Positions 1 to 7,942 of a DNA stretch of 17,063 nt are shown here, in pieces. Below the pieces are notes generated by a model, which saw nothing but the letters and a program-made list of their open reading frames with translations, had not been told where the DNA came from and made no database searches. Position numbers and translations under genes: made by a program. The stretch spans positions 1 through 17,063 of the forward strand of contig JAHAZL010000046.1 of assembly GCA_018384055.1 (NCBI GenBank), read 5' to 3'. Each line of letters begins with the position of its first letter. Position 1 is the stretch's first letter. This DNA is from Treponema sp. GTDB lineage: Bacteria; Spirochaetota; Spirochaetia; Treponematales; Treponemataceae.

Positions 1-45
1 ATGAATTATGAATTATGAATTATGAATTATGAATTATGAATTATG
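1..45. repeat. Heptanucleotide tandem repeat (ATGAATT)n
   Basis: Six perfect copies of the 7-bp unit ATGAATT plus a partial seventh (ATG) fill the left edge, and the array may continue outside the window. TGA on the plus strand and TAA on the minus strand recur every 7 bases, so all frames are closed and the repeat cannot be coding. It ends about 22 bp upstream of the -35 box of the ECF operon promoter. It could act as an AT-rich upstream element, but its copy number does not change the -35/-10 spacing. Confidence 0.9.
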
Positions 46-60
46 TGTTTCTACTTATAG

Positions 61-110
61 ATACAGTTTGACAACCAGAGATTTTCGCTGTATGATGTTA
101 CTATCGATAG
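61..110. promoter_or_regulatory. Candidate operator symmetry around the ECF promoter
   Basis: Two dyads surround the promoter. ATACAG (61-66) is mirrored by CTGTAT (89-94), which overlaps the -10 box. CTATCGATAG (101-110) is a perfect 10-bp palindrome covering the expected transcription start. Either could bind a repressor, but short dyads arise by chance in AT-rich DNA and I cannot assign a regulator. Confidence 0.25.
68..96 (+). promoter_or_regulatory. Sigma70-type promoter of the ECF operon
   Basis: TTGACA (68-73, perfect -35) and TATGAT (91-96, one mismatch from TATAAT) are separated by exactly 17 bp. Transcription would start near 103, leaving a leader of about 57 nt before the first gene at 160. 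That gene has a GGAGG ribosome binding site at 149-153. I do not recognise a riboswitch in the short leader. Confidence 0.75.
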
Positions 111-159
111 AAACAAAGCCAGGGCGAAACAATGGCAATGTTACTGACGGAGGTATTAT

Positions 160-723
160 ATGTCAGAAGAAATTCAGAATGAAAATGAAGAAAAGAGAGT
201 TATGAAGGGCGAAGAAAAGAAGGGCCTTTCCATTCGTGAACTGGTACTCATTGCAATCCTTCTTGCAGCAGGTGCAGTCCTTAAATTCTTTGTAGGAAGC
301 TTCGTAAACTTCTTTGGTATGAAGCCAAACTTCATCATTGCCATGTACTGTATGGCAATTGTTCTCATCAGGCCACGCGTATTTGAAGCAATCATCATCG
401 GTATCCTTGCAGGTGCAATCTGCCAGTTCTTCCCTGGAACTCCATGGCTCAACTTCCTTTCGGAATTCTTCGGTGCCCTTGTAATGTGCCTTCTCGTTAA
501 GGTTCCAATGCCAAAGGTCGGTAAGATTGAAATCATGCCAGCCATAGCAACTTTTGTAAGTACAGTCGTTTCAGGCGGAATCTATGCAGCATTCCTCCTT
601 GTTGTTATCAAGTCTGATCCTGCTGCTCTTGCTGCTTTTGTACCAATCGTTGGGTTTACTGCTTTGTTTAACGCCATTATCGTACAGGTACTTTACTATC
701 CACTTAAGGCGACATTGAAATGA
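160..723 (+). CDS. ECF transporter S component, TrpP-like (probable tryptophan uptake)
   Basis: Membrane-embedded substrate-binding subunit of an energy-coupling-factor importer, 187 aa. A charged cytoplasmic N-terminus (1-22) precedes about six hydrophobic segments, roughly 26-45, 56-72, 75-92, 98-114, 124-150 and 158-182. That is the size and topology of S components. The motif GMKPN (53-57) after the first helix and the FPGTPWLN stretch (91-98) resemble the TrpP tryptophan transporter family as I remember it, so tryptophan is the likeliest substrate. Specificity cannot be proven by eye. The start is supported by GGAGG six bases upstream of the ATG. Its stop overlaps the start of the ATPase gene by 4 bp (ATGA), indicating translational coupling. 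The whole importer (S, double A, T) is encoded in one operon, the group I arrangement. Confidence 0.8.
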   Translation: MSEEIQNENEEKRVMKGEEKKGLSIRELVLIAILLAAGAVLKFFVGSFVNFFGMKPNFIIAMYCMAIVLIRPRVFEAIIIGILAGAICQFFPGTPWLNFLSEFFGALVMCLLVKVPMPKVGKIEIMPAIATFVSTVVSGGIYAAFLLVVIKSDPAALAAFVPIVGFTALFNAIIVQVLYYPLKATLK

Positions 724-2279
724 TCAAGATTCAGAACTTCAGTTTTTCATACATTGACGCAAAGGAAAAGGCACTTTCAAAAATTAATCTTGAAGTGCAG
801 GACGGTGAATTCCTTGGAATCATCGGCTCAAGCGGTGCAGGCAAGACTACCTTGTCCTATGCCATTAACGGAATAATCCCTCATCATTACAAGGGTGACT
901 ATTACGGAAAAGTCCTCATAAATGACAAGGATGTTTTTGACACTGATCCATGTCAGCTTGCCCTGGAAATCGGTTCAGTTTTTCAGGACATTGACAGCCA
1001 GATGACTTCTGCAACTGTAGAAGACGAAATCCTTTTTGGTATGGAAAACTTTGGTTTTGAAAAGCAGGAAATCTATGAGCGCCTTGATTGGGTGCTTAAG
1101 GAAATGCAGATAGAGTTCCTGCGTGAGCGTGACATTTCAAGTTTGAGCGGAGGACAAAAGCAGAAGGTTGCAATTGCCTCTATTCTTGCCCTGCGCCCCA
1201 AAATCCTTGTTCTTGATGAGCCTACAGGAGAACTTGATCCTGCCGCAAGCCGAAATATTTTCCGCATCATTAAGGAACTAAATGAAAAATACGGACTTAC
1301 GGTAATTGTCATCGAGCAGAAGATCCGTCTTCTGTGTGAATATGCAAAAAAACTTGCCGTATTGAATCACGGTGAACTTACATTCCACGGGACAGTAGAA
1401 GAAGTTCTTTCTCATCGTGATGAACTTGCCGACCTTGGATTGAATCATGAGCGAGTCGGTAAAATCCTTGATCAGATTGTTGCTGCTTCAAAAAAGAAAA
1501 ATAACGGTGATGTTTCAAAAGATTCAACTGTTAAAAAATTCGATTATACAAAATACGTTTCTGATGCAGAACCAATGGTAACCATTGAAAAAATGTCCTT
1601 TGGATATGATGTTAACTACCTTATAAATGATGTTGACTTCAATGTTTACAAGGGAGACTTCCTTGCTTTGACCGGTGAAAACGGTTCTGGTAAATCAACT
1701 TTGAGCAAGCTTATCGGCGGTATCCTTAAGCCTGCATCGGGAAGCGTAAAAATCTGCGGTCTTGAAAGCAAAAAAACAAAGAACAGCATTCTTGCGCGGC
1801 ACATCGGTTTCTTATTTCAGAATCCTGACAGACAGCTGTGCTGTTACACCATTCTTGAGGAAATTGCTTTCGGCCTTAAAGCCCTTAAGCTTCCTGATGC
1901 TGAAAAGCATGCAAAGGAAATTGTAGACCGCTTTGGCTTTGATCCAACCATGGCTCCTTTTGCCTTGAGCCGAGGACAGAGGCAGCAGCTTGCCCTGGCT
2001 TCCATCATTGCCGTTCATCCTGAAGTAATGATTCTTGATGAACCAACAACCGGCCTAGATTACAAGGAATGCATGGAACTTATGAATGCCGTGAAGGAAT
2101 TGAACGAAAAGGGGACAACTGTAATCATGGTCTGCCACGATATGGAACTTGTCCGTGATTTTGCCAAACGCATGGTTGTTGTTGCAAAGGGTTCTATTGT
2201 TGCAGATGGATATCCAAAGGATCTTGTTCCAATCATGGAAGAAAATTCCTTGGGCCTTAAACAGTTTGACGGAGAATAA
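720..2279 (+). CDS. Fused ECF transporter double ATPase (EcfA-EcfA')
   Basis: This 519-aa protein carries two ABC ATPase domains in tandem and would power the ECF importer from the cytoplasmic face. Domain 1: Walker A GSSGAGKT (36-43), Q-loop Q89, signature LSGGQ (142-146), Walker B ending D166-E167. Domain 2: Walker A GENGSGKST (319-327), Q-loop Q367, signature LSRGQ (416-420), Walker B D440-E441, switch histidine H473. A linker rich in Lys, Asp and Ser (about 255-285) joins them. Domain 1 has Gln (Q200) where the switch His is expected, and domain 2 has Arg in its signature. Both changes fall on the same composite nucleotide site, so one site looks canonical and the other degenerate. The gene overlaps the S component by 4 bp and is followed after 2 bp by ecfT. 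Confidence 0.93.
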   Translation: MIKIQNFSFSYIDAKEKALSKINLEVQDGEFLGIIGSSGAGKTTLSYAINGIIPHHYKGDYYGKVLINDKDVFDTDPCQLALEIGSVFQDIDSQMTSATVEDEILFGMENFGFEKQEIYERLDWVLKEMQIEFLRERDISSLSGGQKQKVAIASILALRPKILVLDEPTGELDPAASRNIFRIIKELNEKYGLTVIVIEQKIRLLCEYAKKLAVLNHGELTFHGTVEEVLSHRDELADLGLNHERVGKILDQIVAASKKKNNGDVSKDSTVKKFDYTKYVSDAEPMVTIEKMSFGYDVNYLINDVDFNVYKGDFLALTGENGSGKSTLSKLIGGILKPASGSVKICGLESKKTKNSILARHIGFLFQNPDRQLCCYTILEEIAFGLKALKLPDAEKHAKEIVDRFGFDPTMAPFALSRGQRQQLALASIIAVHPEVMILDEPTTGLDYKECMELMNAVKELNEKGTTVIMVCHDMELVRDFAKRMVVVAKGSIVADGYPKDLVPIMEENSLGLKQFDGE

Positions 2280-2281
2280 AA

Positions 2282-3052
2282 ATGAAGGGACTTTTAGACT
2301 ATATTCCAGGCGAATCAGTTTTCCATAAAATGAATCCCGTTACAAAATTGTTTTTTGCTTTTGTAATCTGTATCTGCTGCTTCATTTCTAGCAATGCATA
2401 TTTTCTTGTTTGTCTTCTTGTTCTTGATATTGTCATTGGCCTTATGTGCGGCATTCAGAAAAGAACCTTTACCTTGCTAAAGGGACTGATAAAGATTTCA
2501 ATTTTCCTCTTCATACTTCAGGTTCTTTGCATCAGGTCTGGAAATGTGATTTATGAATACAGATTTATCAAAATTACCGACAACGGCGTGATGAATGCCT
2601 TCCGCCTTGTAATGCGCCTTAGCTGTGCAACTCTTCCTCTGGCCCTTATGCTTAGCGTTACAAAACTTGGTGATCTTTCAAATTCTCTTGTTGAAAAACT
2701 TCACATTCCTTTCAAGTATGCCTTTACAATGACTACTGCTATACGCTTCATTCCGGTTTTTGCATCTGAAATGGCAGGAATCATGGAAGCCCAAACTTCC
2801 CGTGGCATTGAACTTGATACTAGAAATCCTTTCAAGAAAGTTGCCTTGATACTTCCTTTGTGTGCACCTTTACTTGTTTCTTCCGTAAGAAAAACCCAGA
2901 GCCTTGCAATTGCAGCTGACTTACGCGGATTTAAATTCAGAAAGAAGGGCAGCTGCCTTAAAAGCTACGGCTACAAGGCCCGTGATGTTTTCTGCTGTCT
3001 TTTTAGTTTTGTGCTTGTTGCGGCGACTGTTGCGGTTATGCTTTACAGCTGA
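2282..3052 (+). CDS. ecfT: ECF transporter transmembrane scaffold protein EcfT
   Basis: This 256-aa integral membrane protein (CbiQ/EcfT family) couples the ATPases to the S component. Hydrophobic segments lie at about 23-55, 66-84, 108-126, 186-201 and 237-254. The two hallmark coupling motifs that dock on the ATPases appear as SRG (173-175, in EAQTSRGIEL) and LRG (214-216, in AADLRGF). They match the family's x-R-G pattern and spacing. The ATG lies 2 bp after the ATPase stop, with GGAG about 7 bases upstream. It is the last gene of the ECF operon. Its end overlaps the convergent SWIM gene by 10 bp, and no terminator hairpin is visible between them. Confidence 0.9.
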   Translation: MKGLLDYIPGESVFHKMNPVTKLFFAFVICICCFISSNAYFLVCLLVLDIVIGLMCGIQKRTFTLLKGLIKISIFLFILQVLCIRSGNVIYEYRFIKITDNGVMNAFRLVMRLSCATLPLALMLSVTKLGDLSNSLVEKLHIPFKYAFTMTTAIRFIPVFASEMAGIMEAQTSRGIELDTRNPFKKVALILPLCAPLLVSSVRKTQSLAIAADLRGFKFRKKGSCLKSYGYKARDVFCCLFSFVLVAATVAVMLYS

Positions 3053-3789
3053 AAAAGTTCCTTTATGTCCGCATCATCATAAACTCTAGGCGTAATGTTT
3101 TCGGCATTTGCCAGAAGATTTTCCAGCCTGCTGTCTATGGCTTTCTGAACAAGACTGTTGATGTCGATTCCCCTCAGCTTAAAAAAGAGGAGGGGGTCGT
3201 CATCAAGTTTTGCTCCCACTGCATAAAGCACCGAAGCTACATGCTTGCACATTTTGGCACTGTCCGGACACATGCAGAAAAAGTGAATTTCTTTAGGTGA
3301 TGGAAACAATCCGTCTTCCTGAAAAAACAGTTCCTCCATGTCCTCCGGAAATTCTCCCTTTACAAGGCTTTCTACATTGTGGATTTTCTTTGAACATTGC
3401 CATGAAATGTCCACGGCTTTTACCTGATCTATTGGGTCAATGTCTATTTCAAGGACATAAGGTTTTTTTGCAGTTCCCATTACAAGGGCCTGGATTTTTC
3501 CTTCTTCAATTTTCAAATCTATAACATTGCCGTTCTTGCAGTAGCTTTTTCCCCGTGGCAGGCGGTTGGCATAGTCTGAATAGCGCTCTAGGTTTTTGCA
3601 CCACATGAGGCCCCACCATTTTTCTGCAATTTTGTTTCCTGAAATTACAACGGGATTGAAGATGATTCCCTTGTCTGCCATTTTCTTTACATATTCTTCA
3701 GCCTTGTTTTTTCGTTCTGCAACACTCTGATATTTTGGCTTGTTGAAGCTGCTGTAATAGTCGTAATCGTAGTCGTCGTAGTATGCCAT
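3043..3789 (-). CDS. SWIM zinc-finger protein
   Basis: A 248-aa protein with a SWIM-type zinc-binding motif, CxCx(n)CxH, formed by C172, C174, C181 and H183. SWIM fingers are known in bacteria alongside SNF2-family helicases and are thought to bind DNA or protein. The N-terminus is unusual, with a Tyr/Asp-rich stretch (residues 3-12). A conserved-looking WWGLMWCKNLERY segment (58-70) and a beta-rich middle precede the finger. It is the last gene of a minus-strand cluster, starting 2 bp after the SNF2 stop, so it is probably translated by coupling. The natural inference is that it is the separately encoded nucleic-acid-binding partner of that helicase. The exact process (repair, transcription recycling, defence) cannot be told from the sequence. 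Confidence 0.85.
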   Translation of the reverse strand: MAYYDDYDYDYYSSFNKPKYQSVAERKNKAEEYVKKMADKGIIFNPVVISGNKIAEKWWGLMWCKNLERYSDYANRLPRGKSYCKNGNVIDLKIEEGKIQALVMGTAKKPYVLEIDIDPIDQVKAVDISWQCSKKIHNVESLVKGEFPEDMEELFFQEDGLFPSPKEIHFFCMCPDSAKMCKHVASVLYAVGAKLDDDPLLFFKLRGIDINSLVQKAIDSRLENLLANAENITPRVYDDADIKELFQL

Positions 3790-3791
3790 GG

Positions 3792-6470
3792 CTATTCCAT
3801 CCTGAGGGCTTCGATGAGTTCGTGGTCAGACATTTTTGTAAGGAGGTTTTCTCCAGTGTCACCGATTCCGCCGATTATACTTTTTGCAAGTCTGGTCTTT
3901 GAAATTAACATGTCGTTGATTTTTTCTTCGATGGTATCCTTGCACACAAACTTGTGCACGAATACGTTTTTCTTCTGTCCGATGCGAAATGCCCTGTCCG
4001 TTGCCTGTGCTTCTATGGCAGGATTCCACCAGCGGTCAAAGTGAATGACATGGTTTGCCTTTACAAGATTGAGGCCGACACCTGCTGCTTTTAAAGACAA
4101 GACCATGAAAGGAATGTATTCATCGCCGTTGAACTTGTGGACATATTCAGTTCGTGTTGTAGCCTTTGTGCTGCCGTCAATGGTAAGGCCTTTTGCATGG
4201 AATATGCCTTCAAGGAATTTTTCCAAAGGTCCGATCATTTCCTTGAACTGTGTAAAAACAAGGACCCTTTCGCGCTTTTCGTAGATTGTTTCGCAGATTT
4301 CCTGGATCATCTCAAACTTGCCGCTGCCGGAAGGTGCAAATTCTTCCTGTCCAAGATACTGGTCCGGGTGGTTGCAGATTTGCTTGAGGCGGATGAGGAC
4401 TTCGAACATGAGGCCGTTTCTTTTTACGGGATCCCTGTCTTCTTCATCGCCGATTTTTTCAAGACGCTTTGTAAAGTCATCGACAGCCTTTGTATAAAGA
4501 GCCTTCTGCTTTTTGTTTAGGGTAATGTAATCCGTTGTCTCTATTTTTTCAGGCAGATCCGAAATGATTCTTTTGTCGGTCTTTAATCGGCGCAAAAAGA
4601 ACGGTGCAATCATGGCACGGAGCTTTGTATTCTTCTCTGGATTTTCGTTGAGTTCTGTCTGGAATTTTTTGAATTCAGATGATGAACCAAGAAGACCCTT
4701 GTTTGCAAAATCAAAGATTGACCATAGATTTGTCAGGTTGTTTTCAATTGGAGTTCCTGTCATGGCAATCTTTTTTTCTGCAGGAATTTTCTTGATTATT
4801 TGTGTCTGTTTGGATGCCGGATTTTTAATTGCCTGAGCTTCGTCCAGGATTATGCAGTCCCAGTTTACCATCTGGAGGGCAGGAATTTTTGTTGCCATTC
4901 CGTATGTTGTAATGTTGAGGAATTGCAAATCGCTGACAGCTTCTGCCTGAAGTTTTGCCGCAGGCTTTCCGTGAAGGACTTTTATTGTTATGAGCGGTGT
5001 AAATTTTTTTGACTCAGCCTGCCAGTTTCCGATTAAAGAGGCAGGTACAATCAAAAGAATTTTTTTCTTTGATCCGCCTTTGCCGCTTCTTATGGATTCC
5101 ATGAAAGTAAGGGTCTGCAAGGTTTTCCCGAGACCCATGTCGTCTGCAAGACAGGCACCAAAACCGTATTTGTACATTCCTGCAAGCCAGCTGTAACCGG
5201 CCTTCTGGTATGGGCGCAAAGTTGCATTTACATTTTCCGGAACTTCAATGTTTTCGTTGGTTGCTGCGGCCCTCATGTTGCTCAGGAAAGTTTTAAGCCA
5301 GTCGCCGTTGGTAATGATGATGTCGCCGTCTACATTTACTTCCTTTCTTTCCTCTGAATAATCCTTCTTGTCCTTGTCTTTCTTTTCAAAGAGGTTTCCG
5401 TGGAGGGCATCAAGAAGGGAAATCTTCTGGTCACTTTCAAGAATGCGCTGGAATTCTGCAAGGAGGGCAGCAAGCTTGTCTTTGTTTACTTCAACCCATT
5501 TGCCTTTTAAAAGGGCAAGTCCTTCGGACATTTCAAGGAGGCTTTCAACTTCTTCAACGGTAATTACTTCACCGTCCAGAACGAATTCAGGTTTTACTGA
5601 AAGAACTGTCTGGAATCCTATGAATTTCTGTGATTTTTCGCCAAGTTTTATATTGAGCCTGATGGAAGCTGTTTTTTTCTTCCACCAGATTGGAATGCGG
5701 CAAAGAATGCCTGTTGCTTCAATTTCTGGAATAGCCTTTAGTAAACTGTAGGTTTCCTGAGGTGTCAATTTAAGGGTGTGGAAAATTTCTCCGCTTTCAA
5801 CGATTTCATCTATGAATTTTGAGACATCTGCGGCCTTGTTAAGGCATGCAAGCAAAGCAAGAAGCTTGTCCTGGTTTTCCTTGTATTCTGACAAAGCGAA
5901 TTTCAAAGGCTTGTGGGTAACAGTCTTGTCTGGATTCTGCACTGCGTAAGTTGCAATGAAGGCAAAGGGAAAATCAATCTGTTCCTGTTCAGTCTTTGCC
6001 TTGTTTTCTACGAGATGAAAGAATATGCGTTCCGGCGTGTGTAGGCTCTGTGTTTTTTCTGAAAAATATTTTTCTACTGTCCCGTCGTATTCTGCAATTT
6101 CACTTTTGAAAACTTTTAAAAGCTTGCGGACTATGTTTTCTATCCATTCTGAATCAACAAATTCACTGCCTACTGAAAACGGAACGCATTCTGCAAGATA
6201 AAGGTAATTTTCTGCGCTCAAGTCCATTTCCAGATTTTCACGCAGAAATTCAATTTCGCTTGAAGAACTCAACGCCTTAAGGAAAACATCTGAAATCTGC
6301 CAGAGAAAAATATAGGAGCAGTCGGAATCCAAAGGCCGTTCCGTCCATCCCAAATCATAGAGGGCCTTGAATTTGTTGGAGTCGAATTTATTCTTAATCT
6401 CCACGTCCGAGTCTGAATCAAAGGCGTTCAGCTCGATGTAGAAATCGTTTTGAGTGAAGACAGCCTGCAT
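3792..6470 (-). CDS. SNF2-family DEAD/DEAH-like helicase (ATP-dependent DNA translocase)
   Basis: This 892-aa protein has a poorly conserved N-terminal half (about 1-400, likely the accessory region of bacterial SNF2 proteins) and a complete SNF2 ATPase in the C-terminal half. Motifs in order: LRPYQKAGYSWL (419-430 region), motif I DDMGLGKT (443-450), motif II DEAQ (543-546), motif III TGTPIEN (571-577), motif IV FTQF (739-742), motif V LKAAGVGLNL (793-802) and motif VI QATDRAFRIGQ (822-832). All catalytic residues are present, so it should be an active dsDNA translocase. No ribosome binding site is obvious before the ATG. The gene starts 14 bp after the MATE stop and ends 2 bp before the SWIM gene. 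SNF2-SWIM pairing is known in bacteria, usually as a fusion or neighbours, and the cellular role is not established here. Confidence 0.93.
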   Translation of the reverse strand: MQAVFTQNDFYIELNAFDSDSDVEIKNKFDSNKFKALYDLGWTERPLDSDCSYIFLWQISDVFLKALSSSSEIEFLRENLEMDLSAENYLYLAECVPFSVGSEFVDSEWIENIVRKLLKVFKSEIAEYDGTVEKYFSEKTQSLHTPERIFFHLVENKAKTEQEQIDFPFAFIATYAVQNPDKTVTHKPLKFALSEYKENQDKLLALLACLNKAADVSKFIDEIVESGEIFHTLKLTPQETYSLLKAIPEIEATGILCRIPIWWKKKTASIRLNIKLGEKSQKFIGFQTVLSVKPEFVLDGEVITVEEVESLLEMSEGLALLKGKWVEVNKDKLAALLAEFQRILESDQKISLLDALHGNLFEKKDKDKKDYSEERKEVNVDGDIIITNGDWLKTFLSNMRAAATNENIEVPENVNATLRPYQKAGYSWLAGMYKYGFGACLADDMGLGKTLQTLTFMESIRSGKGGSKKKILLIVPASLIGNWQAESKKFTPLITIKVLHGKPAAKLQAEAVSDLQFLNITTYGMATKIPALQMVNWDCIILDEAQAIKNPASKQTQIIKKIPAEKKIAMTGTPIENNLTNLWSIFDFANKGLLGSSSEFKKFQTELNENPEKNTKLRAMIAPFFLRRLKTDKRIISDLPEKIETTDYITLNKKQKALYTKAVDDFTKRLEKIGDEEDRDPVKRNGLMFEVLIRLKQICNHPDQYLGQEEFAPSGSGKFEMIQEICETIYEKRERVLVFTQFKEMIGPLEKFLEGIFHAKGLTIDGSTKATTRTEYVHKFNGDEYIPFMVLSLKAAGVGLNLVKANHVIHFDRWWNPAIEAQATDRAFRIGQKKNVFVHKFVCKDTIEEKINDMLISKTRLAKSIIGGIGDTGENLLTKMSDHELIEALRME

Positions 6471-6484
6471 GGATTATTATGCTT

Positions 6485-7870
6485 CTATTGCAACCTTAAG
6501 TTTTTTCCGCTCAAATCAGAATGCCTGAATTCATGGATTACGCAGGCAATGGTAGTAACGAAGGCAAGTACATCTGATGTTGGTCCAACCCAGAAAAGCC
6601 CGTTAATTCCATAGATTATTGGAAGGACAAAAAGTATAGGAATAAAAAAGATTACCTGTCTTGTCAGTGAAAGAAGTGCACCCTTTACTGATTTTCCGAT
6701 GGATGCAAAGAGATTTGATGAAAGCATCTGCACTGCTCCAAGTGGAAGGGCACAGAGGAAACACTTCATGAATTTAACGGAGAATTCCATGTAAAGCTCA
6801 TCGCCTTTTCCAAAAATTGAAAGGATATATTCGGGGAAAAGATGGAAGCAGATAACCGCAATGATTGTGATTGCAAGTTCACATTCAATGGCAAGGAAAT
6901 AAGTTTTCTTTACGCGATCGTATTTTCTGGCACCGTAATTGAAACCGATGATAGGCTGCATTCCCTGGCTGATTCCGATGAGGACGGCAATTACGATGGC
7001 ATTTACCTTCATTACGATTCCGCTTGCTGCAAGTGGAATTTCTGCACCATAAATGGAAAGGGCGCCGTAGTGAACCATAGTCCGGTTCATGCAGACCATT
7101 ACAAGACACATGGCACACTGATTGAGTCCCTGTGACATACCGTATTTTACAGTAACCATGGCCTGGCGTAAATTCAGTCTGAAATATTCTTTTTTTAGGG
7201 TAACCCTCTTGAATTTCTTAAGGTAAACAACCGAAATTGAAAATGATACAATCTGTGCAATGACAGTTGCACATGCAGCTCCAGCTACTCCAAGTTGAAA
7301 CACAAAGATAAAGATAGGGTCAAGGATTGTATTGATTATGGCTCCAGTAACCATTATGAGCATGGAATACTTTGGAGACCCGTCTGCCATGGCTATATGG
7401 CTGATTACATTCATTATTACTATGAAGGGAAGACCGATGTTTGTAATGCTTGTATATTGCAATGCATATTTAAAGATTTCGTCTGTTGCACCAAAGGCAA
7501 AAAGCATCTGCTTGAGGAAAATGAAAACAAAGGCTGCGTAGATGATTCCGAAGGCAACTGCTGCAGTAACGGCAATTCCGACAACCTTTGCGGCATCTTC
7601 AGTTCTTTTTTCTCCGAGATAGATGGAATATCTTGTTGCACCACCCACACCGAGGGAAAGAAAAACGGCAACGGCGATTACTGTAACAGGGAAGGCAACG
7701 TTTGTGGCTGCGTTACCAAGATAGCCAACGCCCCAACCGATGAATATCTGGTCAACAATATTGTATATGGAATTTACAACCATGGCGATGATGCCTGGCA
7801 CTGCAAATTTTCTTAAAAGTGTTGAAATTTTTTCGTATCCCAATGGATTTTCTACATTTTCTTCTGACAT
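6485..7870 (-). CDS. MATE family multidrug/cation antiporter (MepA-like)
   Basis: An inner-membrane antiporter, predicted to export organic cations or drugs using a Na+ or H+ gradient. From the chosen start it is about 461 aa with around twelve hydrophobic segments, the normal MATE size. Recognisable family stretches are IYNIVDQIFIG near the N-terminus, SLGVGGATRYSIYLGE, NTILDPIFIF and GISQGMQPIIGFNYGARKY. The last begins the second half of the two-fold repeat. The frame is open back to a GTG at 7909 and an ATG at 7906. I prefer the ATG at 7870 because MSEENVENPLGYEKI matches the usual N-terminus and the extra 13 residues do not. None of the candidate starts has a good ribosome binding site. 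It is the first gene of the minus-strand cluster, and substrate is unknown. Confidence 0.88.
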   Translation of the reverse strand: MSEENVENPLGYEKISTLLRKFAVPGIIAMVVNSIYNIVDQIFIGWGVGYLGNAATNVAFPVTVIAVAVFLSLGVGGATRYSIYLGEKRTEDAAKVVGIAVTAAVAFGIIYAAFVFIFLKQMLFAFGATDEIFKYALQYTSITNIGLPFIVIMNVISHIAMADGSPKYSMLIMVTGAIINTILDPIFIFVFQLGVAGAACATVIAQIVSFSISVVYLKKFKRVTLKKEYFRLNLRQAMVTVKYGMSQGLNQCAMCLVMVCMNRTMVHYGALSIYGAEIPLAASGIVMKVNAIVIAVLIGISQGMQPIIGFNYGARKYDRVKKTYFLAIECELAITIIAVICFHLFPEYILSIFGKGDELYMEFSVKFMKCFLCALPLGAVQMLSSNLFASIGKSVKGALLSLTRQVIFFIPILFVLPIIYGINGLFWVGPTSDVLAFVTTIACVIHEFRHSDLSGKNLRLQ

Positions 7871-7894
7871 AGGGCAGAATATATCAAAATTTTC

Positions 7895-7921
7895 TAATAA
7901 AATCATCACTTTTGCCGAAAT
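7895..7921 (+). promoter_or_regulatory. Candidate sigma28 (FliA-type) flagellar promoter
   Basis: GCCGAAAT at 7914-7921 matches six of eight bases of the sigma28 -10 element GCCGATAA. TAATAAAA at 7895-7902 sits 11 bp upstream, the consensus spacing, but matches the TAAA core only in part. Initiation near 7928 would give a leader of roughly 15 nt that contains the ribosome binding site AAGGTGG (7929-7935). The downstream gene is flagellar, which raises the likelihood. The TATAAC at 7923-7928 is too close to the start codon to serve as a normal sigma70 -10 box. Confidence 0.45.
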
Positions 7922-7942
7922 TTATAACAAGGTGGTATATTT

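Noticed and set aside
103..159. Riboswitch or T-box in the ECF operon leader
   Set aside because: The leader is only about 57 nt, has no specifier/antiterminator structure, and shows no aptamer motif I recognise.
5368..5751. 127-codon plus-strand frame inside the SNF2 gene (a similar one lies at 4137-4520)
   Set aside because: Both are antisense to a well-supported SNF2 coding region and lack a ribosome binding site or recognisable motifs.
7295..7816. 173-codon plus-strand frame with many Cys and His
   Set aside because: It is antisense to the MATE gene, whose protein has clear family motifs. The Cys/His content reflects the complement of its hydrophobic codons.
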